DNA of 64,000 bases from Acidimicrobiaceae bacterium (lineage in GTDB: Bacteria; Actinomycetota; Acidimicrobiia; Acidimicrobiales; UBA8190), in the NCBI GenBank assembly GCA_003151475.1, contig PLXQ01000033.1:46818-110817 (forward strand). The letters are read 5' to 3'. This document shows positions 24,794 to 33,329 of this stretch, one piece after another (the first letter of the stretch is position 1; each line of letters begins with the position of its first letter). A model generated the notes under the pieces. That model did no database searches and had not been told where the DNA came from. It was given only the letters and a program-made list of their open reading frames with translations. A program made the translations under genes and the position numbers.

Positions 24794-26575
24794 TCAGGCG
24801 GCGAGGTCCGATTCCTCGATGGCGCCGTAGCGGATCAGGGGTTCGAAGAGGTCGAGCACCATCCGGTCGGGGTCGGTGATGCCGCGCACCGGGGGTGTGG
24901 CCAGGTGCCGGGAGGCGAAGCGCCGGGCCACCGCCGCCTTGCGGGCGTCGCCGTCTCGTTCCAAGGCCCAGGCCGCCTGTTCCACCAGTAGCGCACCTTC
25001 GGAGGCGTCGGCCAGCAGCTCGGCGAACCGGCGGCTGTGCAGCAGAGCCATGTCGTCCGGGGCGCTCTCCAGATAGGTCGCCGCACTGCGGGCGTCGGCC
25101 AGCGCCGAGGCCACAGTGTCGATCGTCGTGCTCAGCACCTTGTGACCGACCGACGCGTCGAGGGCCTGTTCCATCCGGGTGAACAGCGCCAGGTGCGCCT
25201 GCTCGCCGCGCATGGCCCGGCGGACGTCGATGCAGAGGATGTTCTCGGTGCCCTCCCAGATGGTGTGGCACTGGGCGTCGCGCAGTTGACGGGCCATGGG
25301 CCAGTCGGCCATGTAGCCGTTGCCACCGAAGACTTCGAGAGCGGTGGACGCCGCCCCCACGGCCATCCGGGTGCAGCGCATCTTGGCCAGGGGCACGAGG
25401 ATGCGCCGGACCAGGCGACCGGCCTCGGCGTCGCTGGCCGTGCGTTCGGCCGCCGCGCACTCATAGGTGGCGGACATGCCCGCTTCCAGGTCGACCAGCA
25501 GGTCCACCAGCGTCTCGCGCACGAGCGGGTAGGCGTCGATCCGGTTGCCGAACTGGCTCCGGCGCGCCGCGTAGATGGCGGCTTCGAAGAACGACCGCCG
25601 GTGGATACCGAGACCCATGATGGCCACGCCGAACCGTGAGCCGTTCACCATCTCCATCATCCGGTTGATGCCCCGGCCGTCGCGCGCCGGGTCGATGGCC
25701 TGCACGGCCTGCACCGCCGGCGGGGCGCCGCTGCCGGCCAGCCAGGCCCGGGCCCCGTCGAGGGTGACCTCACCGGTGGGGACACCGATGGTGCCCAGCT
25801 TGGACTTGAGCCGCTTGATGCTGAAACCGTTCGGTGATCCGTCGGGCAGGTGACGGGGCACGATGAAAGTGCCGAGCCCACGGCTTCCCGCCGGGGCCCC
25901 GTCGGGCCGGGCCAAGATGACGAAGACGTCGGCGTCGACGTTGGAGCAGAAATGCTTGTCACCGAAGACCCGCCACTCGTCGCCGTCCTGCACGGCCTTG
26001 GTGGTATTGGCCCCCACGTCACTACCGCCCTGGCGCTCGGTGAGGAACATCCCGCCCTCCCAGGCGTCGGTCGGGTCGATGCTGCGCAACCGCCGGACCA
26101 TGTCGTCCCCCACGGCGGGCTCCACGTGGCGCTCGATGATGTCGGCGGCACCCGCCGTCATGCCCAGACCGCACAAGATGGCCGTCTCCGCCTGCGACAC
26201 CAGGTAATTGAGAGACGCCGTCACGACCGCCGGTGACGGTCGACCGGCGTAGGTCTCGAGGCTGACGAACCCGTTGCGCACGAGGTCGGCCTTGCTGTCG
26301 GTCCAGGTGGTGTTGTGCACGATCTCACCGATGTCGTAGCCCCACCGGTCGTACCGTCGCAGCGTCGGTCCCTTCCTGTCCGTCTCCTCGGCCCGGGGGG
26401 CGATGACCTCGCCCACCAAGGGCCCGAAACGACCGACGTGGTCCTCGGCGAAGGCCCGGTCGGCGGGGTCGGGAACGTAGTGGTCGAGCAGGAAAGACAG
26501 GTTGGGATCCATGGCATACCAGTCGAGGCCCATGGCCTGCTCGAACTCGGCGTAATCGGGAAGCATGGCCGTCAT
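24794..26575 (-). CDS. AidB-like acyl-CoA dehydrogenase
   Basis: This 593-residue flavoprotein is longer than usual acyl-CoA dehydrogenases and matches the AidB-like branch. An N-terminal helical region carries LDHYVPDPADRAFAEDHVGRFG, the central FAD/substrate region carries GGMFLTERQGGSDVGANTTKA and WRVFGDKHFCSNVDADVFVILAR, and the C-terminal helical domain carries MRCTRMAVGAASTALEVFGGNGYMADWPMARQLRDAQCHTIWEGTENI. The IWEGTENI motif is diagnostic. Catalysis would oxidise an acyl-CoA with FAD and pass electrons to ETF; AidB itself binds DNA and has little such activity. The last 130 residues form an extra helical region. Start is ATG at 26575, with a second ATG nine bases on. Confidence 0.9.
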   Translation of the reverse strand: MTAMLPDYAEFEQAMGLDWYAMDPNLSFLLDHYVPDPADRAFAEDHVGRFGPLVGEVIAPRAEETDRKGPTLRRYDRWGYDIGEIVHNTTWTDSKADLVRNGFVSLETYAGRPSPAVVTASLNYLVSQAETAILCGLGMTAGAADIIERHVEPAVGDDMVRRLRSIDPTDAWEGGMFLTERQGGSDVGANTTKAVQDGDEWRVFGDKHFCSNVDADVFVILARPDGAPAGSRGLGTFIVPRHLPDGSPNGFSIKRLKSKLGTIGVPTGEVTLDGARAWLAGSGAPPAVQAVQAIDPARDGRGINRMMEMVNGSRFGVAIMGLGIHRRSFFEAAIYAARRSQFGNRIDAYPLVRETLVDLLVDLEAGMSATYECAAAERTASDAEAGRLVRRILVPLAKMRCTRMAVGAASTALEVFGGNGYMADWPMARQLRDAQCHTIWEGTENILCIDVRRAMRGEQAHLALFTRMEQALDASVGHKVLSTTIDTVASALADARSAATYLESAPDDMALLHSRRFAELLADASEGALLVEQAAWALERDGDARKAAVARRFASRHLATPPVRGITDPDRMVLDLFEPLIRYGAIEESDLAA

Positions 26576-26639
26576 GCTACGCCCGGAGCCGGCCCCGACC
26601 CCGGCGAACGGCCTCCCCGAAGGTCTCCTGTGGCATTAG

Positions 26640-26659
26640 TTAGTGAATCTAATTAGAAT
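26640..26659 (+). promoter_or_regulatory. MarR operator overlapping a leaderless-type promoter
   Basis: A perfect inverted repeat TTAG-N5-CTAA (26640-26652) sits inside a longer imperfect palindrome ATTAG...CTAAT (26635-26653). TAGAAT at 26654-26659 is a good -10 element, which would place transcription start within about two bases of the marR ATG at 26668. No Shine-Dalgarno precedes that ATG, so the mRNA is probably leaderless. The MarR product would bind here and repress itself and the coupled MFS gene. Confidence 0.55.
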
Positions 26660-26667
26660 GGTGAACG

Positions 26668-27168
26668 ATGACGACGACGACCCCCGGCTCCGCCGTGACA
26701 CCGACCCCCGCCAGCTCTGTCGAGACGGATCCGCGCCCCGCCGTTTCTGACTCCGAGACGGAGCTGGCGGCCCGCTTGCGCCTGGCCGTCCTGCGGTTGT
26801 CGCGGCGGCTGCGCCAGCAGGTGGCGGGCGGGGTGACCGCCACCCAGGTTTCGGCTCTGGCCACCATCGAGCGGCTGGGCAGCCCGACGCTCGGTGAGCT
26901 GGCGGCGTCGGAGCAGGTCCGACCGCCGAGCATGACCAAGATCGTGGTCGGCCTGGAGGAGGCCGGTCTGGTGAACCGGCAGGTGGACGCGGAGGACCGG
27001 CGGGTGGCCCGGGTGATGCTCAACGCCGAAGGTCGGCGTGTCGTCCAGCGCAGCCGGTCGCTGCGCACGGCTTATCTGGCCCGCCGGCTCCGACGTCTGT
27101 CGGCCCCCGAACGCCAGTCACTGGGTGAGCTCGTCCGCCTCCTCGAGGTCCTGGTGGAAGAACCTTGA
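26668..27168 (+). CDS. MarR-family transcriptional regulator
   Basis: The protein is 166 residues. A Thr/Pro-rich N-terminus of 30 residues precedes a MarR winged-helix domain: LRLSRRLRQQVAGGVTATQVSALATIERLGSPTLGELAASEQVRPPSMTKIVVGLEEAGLVNRQVDAEDRRVARVMLNAEGRRVV. The recognition helix is around RPPSMTKIVVGLE, and the wing contains DAEDRRVARVML. It overlaps the downstream MFS gene (TTGA), a common regulator-efflux pair in which the transporter exports the ligand that releases the repressor. The palindrome just upstream is the likely operator. Confidence 0.92.
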   Translation: MTTTTPGSAVTPTPASSVETDPRPAVSDSETELAARLRLAVLRLSRRLRQQVAGGVTATQVSALATIERLGSPTLGELAASEQVRPPSMTKIVVGLEEAGLVNRQVDAEDRRVARVMLNAEGRRVVQRSRSLRTAYLARRLRRLSAPERQSLGELVRLLEVLVEEP

Positions 27169-28499
27169 CCCGGATACGGCGCGCCGTGAAGGGGACCTTC
27201 CGGTCCCTGCACGTGCGCAACTACCGGATCTACTTCACCGCCCAACTGGTGTCGGTGAGTGGGACCTGGATGCAGACGGTGGCCCAGGCCTTCCTCGTTC
27301 TCCATCTGGCCCCGCCTGGGCGCGCCGGGATCTATCTGGGCCTGGTGACGGCTCTGCAGTTCCTGCCCATGTTGTTGTTCGGGACCTGGGGCGGGCTGCT
27401 GGCCGACCGGGTCGACAAGCGCCGCCTTCTCTACGCCACCCAGTCGGGGGCCGGGATCCTCGCTCTCGTCCTCGGGTTGTTGACGGCCGTCGGTGAGGTG
27501 CGGCTGTGGCAGGTCTTCATGCTCGCCACCTTCCTCGGCTTCGTCAACATGATCGACAACCCGGCGCGCCAGACGTTCGTCCTCGAGTTGGTGGGACGCG
27601 ACGATCTGCCCAACGCCGTGAGCCTGAACAGCGTGGTGATGAACTCGGCCCGCGTCATCGGCCCGGCCATCGGAGGCGCTCTGATCGCCTTCGTGGGTCT
27701 GGCCGTCTGTTTCGAGGTGAACGCCGCGTCCTATGTGGCGGTGATCATCGGGTTGTCACTCATGCGCCGCAAGGACCTGCACCAGACGGTGCCCGTGGCG
27801 CGCGGCAAGGGCCAGCTGCGCGAAGGACTGCGCTACGTGTGGCGGACACCGGGGCTCAGACAGCCCCTCCTCCTGGTGGCCGTGGTGGGGACCCTGGCAT
27901 ACAACTTCCAGGTCGTCCTGGCCCTCTTCGCCCACTTCACCTTCCACGGAGGGGCCGGTGTCTATTCGGCGCTGACCTCGCTCATGGGCGGGGGCGCGGT
28001 CGTCGGGGGCCTGCTCATCGCCACCCGCAACCGCCCGAACATCCACCGCCTCACCGCTATCGGCATGATCTTCGGAGTCCTGATCCTGGGCGTGGCGGCG
28101 GCGCCCAACCTGGCCACGGCCCTGGTGCTCATCTTCCCCATGGGGGCGGCCTCGATCGCCTTCATCGCCACGGCCAACGCCACCTTGCAACTGCGGGCCG
28201 AGCCCTCCATGCGGGGCCGGGTCATGGCCCTCTACGCCATCGCCTTCCTGGGAACGACCCCCATCGGCAGTCCTCTGGTGGGGTGGATCTCCCAGGCCGC
28301 CAGCCCACGGGCGGCGTTGGCGGCGGGAGGGACGGCCACCGTGGTGGCTTCGCTCATCACCCGCCGGCACCACCGGCGCCAGCACGAACGGGCGGCGGAC
28401 ATCGCGCCCGTTACCGATGTACCGGTCATCGACGAACCGGTCATCGACGAACCGGTCATCGATGAAGCAGAACCGGGGACCGAACTCGGAGTGGCCTGA
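27165..28499 (+). CDS. MFS efflux transporter (EntS/MFS_3 type)
   Basis: The 444-residue membrane protein has about 11-12 helices. It begins FRSLHVRNYRIYFTAQLVSVSGTWMQTVAQAFLVLHL, the hallmark of the MFS_3 drug/siderophore exporter group, and its loop 2-3 motif is GGLLADRVDKRRLLYATQ. The central loop carries SLMRRKDLHQTVPVARGKGQLREGLRYVWRTPGL. The start TTG at 27165 overlaps the marR stop as TTGA, so translation is coupled. The cytosolic C-terminus ends in three near-perfect PVIDE repeats encoded by 15-base DNA repeats. The substrate is unknown but should match the MarR ligand. Confidence 0.9.
   Translation: MTRIRRAVKGTFRSLHVRNYRIYFTAQLVSVSGTWMQTVAQAFLVLHLAPPGRAGIYLGLVTALQFLPMLLFGTWGGLLADRVDKRRLLYATQSGAGILALVLGLLTAVGEVRLWQVFMLATFLGFVNMIDNPARQTFVLELVGRDDLPNAVSLNSVVMNSARVIGPAIGGALIAFVGLAVCFEVNAASYVAVIIGLSLMRRKDLHQTVPVARGKGQLREGLRYVWRTPGLRQPLLLVAVVGTLAYNFQVVLALFAHFTFHGGAGVYSALTSLMGGGAVVGGLLIATRNRPNIHRLTAIGMIFGVLILGVAAAPNLATALVLIFPMGAASIAFIATANATLQLRAEPSMRGRVMALYAIAFLGTTPIGSPLVGWISQAASPRAALAAGGTATVVASLITRRHHRRQHERAADIAPVTDVPVIDEPVIDEPVIDEAEPGTELGVA
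28422..28466. repeat. three tandem 15-base repeats at the 3' end of the MFS gene
   Basis: The unit CCGGTCATCGACGAA occurs at 28422-28436, 28437-28451 and 28452-28466 (last copy with one change). It encodes Pro-Val-Ile-Asp-Glu in the cytoplasmic tail of the transporter. The unit length preserves frame, so expansion or loss by slippage would only change tail length. Confidence 0.9.
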
Positions 28500-28523
28500 G
28501 CGACGAGAGCAGGCGCTTCGGAC

Positions 28524-29759
28524 CTAGCCGGTGGGCTTCGGTTCCTTCGGCAGGCCCAGGACGCGTTCGCCCACGATGTTGCGCTGGATCTCGGCGGTAC
28601 CGCCCCAGATGGTCTCCGAACGCGAGAAGAAGAACGACGCCTGCATCTCGCTCACCGGGTAACCGGGATTGCCCCGGCGGGCCAGGGGCCCGTCGACAGA
28701 GTCGACGTCGCCACCGGTGCCGGTGAGAATCTGGCCCTCGAGTCCGAGGATGTCGATGGCCAGGTTCATGGTCTCGCGGTGGTATTCGGACCAGTACATC
28801 TTGTTGGTGGCGCCCAGCTTGGCGGCGTGGTGGGTGCCGTGGAGGGCGTCGGTCAGGGTCCGCAAGCCGTTGATCTGCATGATCTTCACCTTGGTCCAGG
28901 CATGGGCCAGACTCTGGCGGACCTGCGGATCGCTGTTGCGGCCCCGGTCTCTAGCCGTGGCGATGATGGTGTCGAGTTCCTTCTGGAAACGGCGGTGGCC
29001 GGTGGTAGACGAGGAGCCCCGCTCGAAGCCGAGGGTCGTCATGGCCACCTTCCAGCCGTTGTTGTCGCCGCCCACCACGTTCTGCCGGGGGCAGCGGGCT
29101 TCGGTGAAATAGACCTCGTTGAATTCGGCCGAGCCGTCGACCTGCTTGATGGGGCGGACATCGACGCCGGGCTGCTTCATGGGCAGAAGCAGATACGAGA
29201 TCCCCGCATGCTTGTCGACGTCGGGGTCGGTGCGGGCCAATAAGAAGATGTAGTCGGCGAATTGCGCCTGGGTGGTCCATACCTTCTGCCCCGTCACCAC
29301 CCACTCGTCACCGTCGGCCACGGCGCGGGTCTTGAGCGAGGCCAGGTCGCTGCCGGCGTCGGGCTCGGAGAAACCTTGGCACCACGAGATGGTGCCGTTC
29401 AGGATCTTCGGGATGAACTCCTGTTTCTGCTCCTCTGTTCCCCACTGCAAGATGGTCGGGCCCACCAAGGTGTCGCCGAAGAAGTCGGCCCGCATGGGGG
29501 CATCGCGGCGGGCGAACTCCTCGTTCAGCACGACCTGCTCGATGAGCGACAGTCCCTTGCCGCCGTACTCCTTGGGCCACGACGCGCAGATCCAGCCCCC
29601 CTCGTGGAGCTTGTGCACCCAGTCGACGTTGAAGGCCTTGCGTTCGTCTTTCGTCATCCGGAACTCGGGTTGCCCCCAGCCCGCAGGCAGGTTCTCATCG
29701 AGCCAGCCTCGGATCTCTTTGCGCAACGGCTCCGTCTCGGGCGGGTAGGTCAGGTCCAT
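28524..29759 (-). CDS. acyl-CoA dehydrogenase (FadE type)
   Basis: The 411-residue protein has the normal acyl-CoA dehydrogenase length and architecture. An N-terminal helical domain (PLRKEIRGWLDENLP) is followed by a middle beta domain with WCQGFSEPDAGSDLASLKTRA and WVVTGQKVWTTQAQFADYIFLLARTD, and a C-terminal helical domain with GATNKMYWSEYHRETMNLAIDILG and SRSETIWGGTAEIQRNIVGERVLGLP. It oxidises an acyl-CoA thioester using FAD and ETF. The enlarged, EPDAGSDLASL-type middle domain resembles mycobacterial FadE enzymes active on sterol or branched substrates. Start is ATG at 29759. It is convergent with the MFS gene. Confidence 0.92.
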   Translation of the reverse strand: MDLTYPPETEPLRKEIRGWLDENLPAGWGQPEFRMTKDERKAFNVDWVHKLHEGGWICASWPKEYGGKGLSLIEQVVLNEEFARRDAPMRADFFGDTLVGPTILQWGTEEQKQEFIPKILNGTISWCQGFSEPDAGSDLASLKTRAVADGDEWVVTGQKVWTTQAQFADYIFLLARTDPDVDKHAGISYLLLPMKQPGVDVRPIKQVDGSAEFNEVYFTEARCPRQNVVGGDNNGWKVAMTTLGFERGSSSTTGHRRFQKELDTIIATARDRGRNSDPQVRQSLAHAWTKVKIMQINGLRTLTDALHGTHHAAKLGATNKMYWSEYHRETMNLAIDILGLEGQILTGTGGDVDSVDGPLARRGNPGYPVSEMQASFFFSRSETIWGGTAEIQRNIVGERVLGLPKEPKPTG

Positions 29760-29827
29760 GGACCGAAGTTACCGCCCGGTACGGCCCACTTCCAGGGCCC
29801 AGTGGGCGATGCCGGGCCGGCGACGCT

Positions 29828-31489
29828 TCAGCCGATCTGGACGGCCTTCACCAGCAGCAGGGCCACCGAGGCGACCAGGTAGATCCGCAGCACGAGCATG
29901 GCCCGCTTGCGCCCGGAGGACCACTCCGGTCGCTCGAGCAGCGCCAGGGGGGGCATCCGCCAGGTGTCACGGCGCGGTTGGGGCTTCTCCGGTGCCGGCG
30001 GCCGCCGGCTGAGCGTGCGGGCGTAGAGGAAACCGGCCACGGACAGAGTGCCCACGAGGGCGATGCCGAGCACGACGAGGAGCAGCCCCACGTTGATCTT
30101 GGGGAAGACGGTGGTCGTCATGAGGATGAGCGACAGAACGAGCAGGACCGAGACGACGATGGTGGCCACGGCATTCACCCATGGTCGGTTCACCCACGGC
30201 CCGAGGACGGCGGCGTCGTTGCACAGGAGGATGAGAAAGACGGTGGCGCTCGGCAAGAGCACACCGGCCAAAGCCTGGACGCTGGTGGTGATCACTCCGA
30301 GCGGCGCCCCGGGGATGAGGACGATGCCGGCGGCGGCCACCACCATGGCGGTGTAGCTGTAATAGAAGAGCTTGGCCTCGCGCACCCGGCGGTGCAGAGA
30401 GTGTTGGGCGCCGAAGACGTCGCCGAAGGCGTACGAGGTGGAGAGCGTCACCGCCGCGGCGCCGATGATCGACGCGTTCAGAAGGACGATGGCGAACATG
30501 GCCCCGGCACCGTGGCCGATGTAGCGGGCCAGGCTGTGGGCCACGCCGCCGGCGTCGGAGAAATGGCCGGCGGCCGGGGTGTGGAGGAAGGCGAAGGCGG
30601 CGGTGATGATGATCAGGCTGGCGCCGATGACGACGACGAAGGACCCGAGGACGGTGTCGGTCCTCTCGTAGTTGACCCAGCGCGTGGTGATGCCCTTGTC
30701 GATGATGTTCGACTGCTGGAAGAACAGCTGCCAGGGGGCGACCGTGGTGCCCACGATGGCGATGATGAGCAGGACCGAGGTCGAGTTGAAGCCGTGCTTC
30801 ACGCTCGGGACCAGAAAACCGTGCAGCACCGGACCGGCATGGGGGTGTGAGAGGACGGCCAAAGGAATGGTCAGGAAGTTCACGATCACGAAGACGAACA
30901 TGAAGCGCTCCCAGCGCCGGAAGCTGCCCGACGCGGTGATGGCCACCAGTCCGACGGCGGCCACGGGCACCGAGATGTAGGGGCTGACGCCGAAATAACC
31001 CAGCGCCAGGCTGACACCGATGAACTCGGTGACAATGGTGAGGAAGTTCAAGATGAAGAGGTCGCCGACCGAGAAGGCACCCCAGAAGCGGCCGAAACGT
31101 TCGAAGATCAGCCGGGCGTGTCCGACGCCGGTGACGGCACCGAGGCGGACCACCATCTCCTGGTTGACGACGAGGACGGGAATGAGCAGTGGCAGGGTCC
31201 ACAGGAGACTGAGCCCGTAGTTCTGGCCCGCCTGGGCGTAGGTGGCCACACCACCGGCGTCGTTGTCACCCACCATGACGATGAGGCCGGGACCGATGAT
31301 GGCGAGCAGGGTGAGCAGCCGGGCCGTCCACGAGCGCCGGGGACCCTCGTCGTGCTCACTGATGGTGCCGAAGGCGCCTTGAATGCCGCCGCTGCCGTGG
31401 GCTCCCTCCCCGCTGTGCGATGCTCCCCCGTGGGCCCTGCGCCCGCCGTTGACCGGGGCGTCGTCGCGGGCTGCGCCCTGACCGCTCAT
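29828..31489 (-). CDS. NRAMP-related transporter, probably Mg2+ type (NRMT-like)
   Basis: The 553-residue protein has about 11 helices behind a 50-residue Gly/His-rich cytosolic N-terminus. It is clearly SLC11/NRAMP-like (IGPGLIVMVG in helix 1, NFLTIVTEFIGVSLALGYFG in helix 3), but both metal-site motifs differ from Mn/Fe transporters. The DPGN of helix 1 is replaced by DNDAGG (residues 75-80), and the Met-Pro-His of helix 6 by APWQ (251-254). Such substitutions characterise the NRAMP-related magnesium transporters. An M-box-like RNA leader directly upstream and a soluble MgtE-N/CBS gene next to it agree with magnesium as substrate. Substrate assignment is inference; the family call is firm. 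Confidence 0.88.
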   Translation of the reverse strand: MSGQGAARDDAPVNGGRRAHGGASHSGEGAHGSGGIQGAFGTISEHDEGPRRSWTARLLTLLAIIGPGLIVMVGDNDAGGVATYAQAGQNYGLSLLWTLPLLIPVLVVNQEMVVRLGAVTGVGHARLIFERFGRFWGAFSVGDLFILNFLTIVTEFIGVSLALGYFGVSPYISVPVAAVGLVAITASGSFRRWERFMFVFVIVNFLTIPLAVLSHPHAGPVLHGFLVPSVKHGFNSTSVLLIIAIVGTTVAPWQLFFQQSNIIDKGITTRWVNYERTDTVLGSFVVVIGASLIIITAAFAFLHTPAAGHFSDAGGVAHSLARYIGHGAGAMFAIVLLNASIIGAAAVTLSTSYAFGDVFGAQHSLHRRVREAKLFYYSYTAMVVAAAGIVLIPGAPLGVITTSVQALAGVLLPSATVFLILLCNDAAVLGPWVNRPWVNAVATIVVSVLLVLSLILMTTTVFPKINVGLLLVVLGIALVGTLSVAGFLYARTLSRRPPAPEKPQPRRDTWRMPPLALLERPEWSSGRKRAMLVLRIYLVASVALLLVKAVQIG

Positions 31490-31599
31490 GTCGGTGTCAG
31501 CCGTCGTCGGGACGCGGCGGTGGGCGCTGGCGAAGCAAGGGCCTTTTCGGCCATGTCAGGACCTCCCGGCGGATACCGGCGTCGTCGGCGTGCATGAGC

Positions 31600-31745
31600 G
31601 GCGCGCACGCCCGACGCAGGTCAGCCTCCGGTTAGCCCAGGGGCCTTTCCTGCCTGATGGCGTGCGCGCCTTGATCGTGGTGGTGACCCACTGTCAGCGG
31701 GCAGCGCTGCTCCTTCATAGGGCCCTCCGGAGTCGCGCCCGGTGT
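31600..31745 (-). ncRNA. candidate M-box (ykoK) Mg2+ riboswitch
   Basis: The 412-base gap upstream of the NRAMP-related gene contains, on the minus strand, GAGGGCCCTATGAAGGAG, then GCTGCCC, then CAGTGGGTCACC, then GGCAGGAAAGG and GGGCTAACCGGAGGC, in that order and spacing. This matches by eye the conserved M-box segments (GAGGCTCCT...GGAG, GCTGC..GCCC, AATGGGTCAACAG, and a terminal closing strand). M-boxes sense Mg2+ and switch off Mg2+ transporter expression. The outer boundaries are approximate. The call rests on motif order, not on a computed covariance score. Confidence 0.45.
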
Positions 31746-31901
31746 CGTGACGTCCGGTGGGCGACCGGACTCGCTTCCGACCGTGGGCCGGGGCGCACGG
31801 GCCTCTCCGCTACGGGTGGGGCGCGGCTCGCTTGCACCTGCGATGTTACCCGTTCGCCCTCACGATGGTGAAGGCGACGACCGATCCAATGGCCCCGAGG
31901 G

Positions 31902-33167
31902 TCACTCCTCGGCTGCGGCCATCCCGTAGTCGCGTCGCCATCCGGTGGGCAGGAGTTGCTCGAGGACGTCGTCCACGGTGATGACGCCGATCATGAGGTG
32001 CTGCTCGTCCATGACCGGTGCCACCGTCAGGTTGAAGTCGGACATCTTGCGGACGATGGCGTGGATGTCCCAGTCGGCATGGACGTGGGGGGGATCGGGT
32101 CGGACGACCGATCCGAGGGTGGCCGAGGCCGAAGCCCGGATAAGGGTGACGACCGACGCCGTTCCCGTCACGTGGCCCGCCTCGTCGCAGGAGAAGACGA
32201 CGGCCAACGCCTCGGGCGGGGCCGTGCTCGTACGGATGGCGTCGAGGACCTCGGAGATGGGCGTGGACTCGGCCGCCACCAAGAAGTCCGGGCTCATGAG
32301 GCCCCCGGCCGTCTCGGAGTTGTAGCTGAGCAGGGCCCGGATCTTTCTCTGCTGGGCGGGGGGGAGGTTCTGCAGCACCGGCAGGCGGCGCTCCTGGTCG
32401 AGTTCGGTGAGGAGGTCGGCGGCGTCGTCGGGGGCCATGGTGGCGAGAAGCCGGGCCGCTTCGGAGTCCGAACGGGACCGGATGAACTCGAGCTGGTGCT
32501 CGGAGTCGAGCTCCTCGAAGACGTCGGCCTCGAGCTCGCGGTCCTGGCCCACCGCCTCGATGATCTCCTCGCCCTCGTCGTGCGAGGCCGCTTCGACCAG
32601 GTCGGCGATCTGGGCCGGATGGAGCCGGGCCAGCTTGCGGTAGGGGATGCGGAGCCGGGCCGTGGGCACATGGGCCACAAAGGGCTCGATGCTGGCCCAG
32701 TCGACGACCGTTCCCGAACGGGTGGGGATATGCCGGGCCAGCATGCGCGGCAGCAGGCGACGCAGAGCCACCCGGGGACTCGGGTCCACGCCCACGATCT
32801 CCCAGCGGCCGTCGAGACGGGCGATTTCGATCTCGTTGGCCCTGATCAGGCGGGCACCCTGGAGATTGATGAGGTGGCGGGCCAGGAGGTCCTTCACGAG
32901 CAGCAGCTCTCCCGGCCGGCGCTCGAAGCGCTGGAGGTTGACGGTGTCGCCCACCATCTCGACGCGGCCCGGGCGGATGTCGGCGATGCGTTCGATGGGG
33001 ACGAAGAGCGCCCGCTGGCCGATGCGCACGACCAGCCCCGACAAGGGGGGGTGGGGGGTGTCTCCCAGCCTCACGATGACGTCGTCGACCCGGCCCAGGC
33101 GGTCGCCGTTTCTGTCCACGAGCGCGCTCTTCACGATGGCTGACACGTGAAGGATCTCGATGGCCAT
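31902..33167 (-). CDS. soluble MgtE N-domain/CBS protein with PRC-barrel-like N-terminus
   Basis: Start is ATG at 33167 after GAGGAG; a longer frame upstream is non-coding in appearance. The 421-residue protein has, in order, a PRC-barrel-like domain (about 1-80; VDRNGDRLGRVDDVIVRLGD), a second similar segment (about 85-150), an MgtE intracellular N domain (about 190-280; LARLHPAQIADLVEAA, LDSEHQLEFIRSRSDSEAARLLATMAPDDAADLLTEL, SYNSETAGGLMSPDF), and a CBS pair (about 290-415; VMDEQHLMIGVITVDDVLEQL). No membrane helices follow, so it is the Mg2+-sensing half of MgtE without its channel. Its position just upstream of the M-box and the NRAMP-related transporter suggests it gates or regulates that transporter; that is inference. 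Confidence 0.88.
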   Translation of the reverse strand: MAIEILHVSAIVKSALVDRNGDRLGRVDDVIVRLGDTPHPPLSGLVVRIGQRALFVPIERIADIRPGRVEMVGDTVNLQRFERRPGELLLVKDLLARHLINLQGARLIRANEIEIARLDGRWEIVGVDPSPRVALRRLLPRMLARHIPTRSGTVVDWASIEPFVAHVPTARLRIPYRKLARLHPAQIADLVEAASHDEGEEIIEAVGQDRELEADVFEELDSEHQLEFIRSRSDSEAARLLATMAPDDAADLLTELDQERRLPVLQNLPPAQQRKIRALLSYNSETAGGLMSPDFLVAAESTPISEVLDAIRTSTAPPEALAVVFSCDEAGHVTGTASVVTLIRASASATLGSVVRPDPPHVHADWDIHAIVRKMSDFNLTVAPVMDEQHLMIGVITVDDVLEQLLPTGWRRDYGMAAAEE

Positions 33168-33329
33168 GCGTCGGTGCTCCTCGAGCAGCGGCGGTACCCG
33201 CACCCATACGCTACCGGTTCGCCTCTCGGTCCACCGCACTTTGACGGTGGCCCGAAGCCACCCCGTTTGCGCCCTGAGACCCATCCGGGGGAGGCTGACC
33301 CGCCATGGTCGCCATCATGGGAAACAGAT

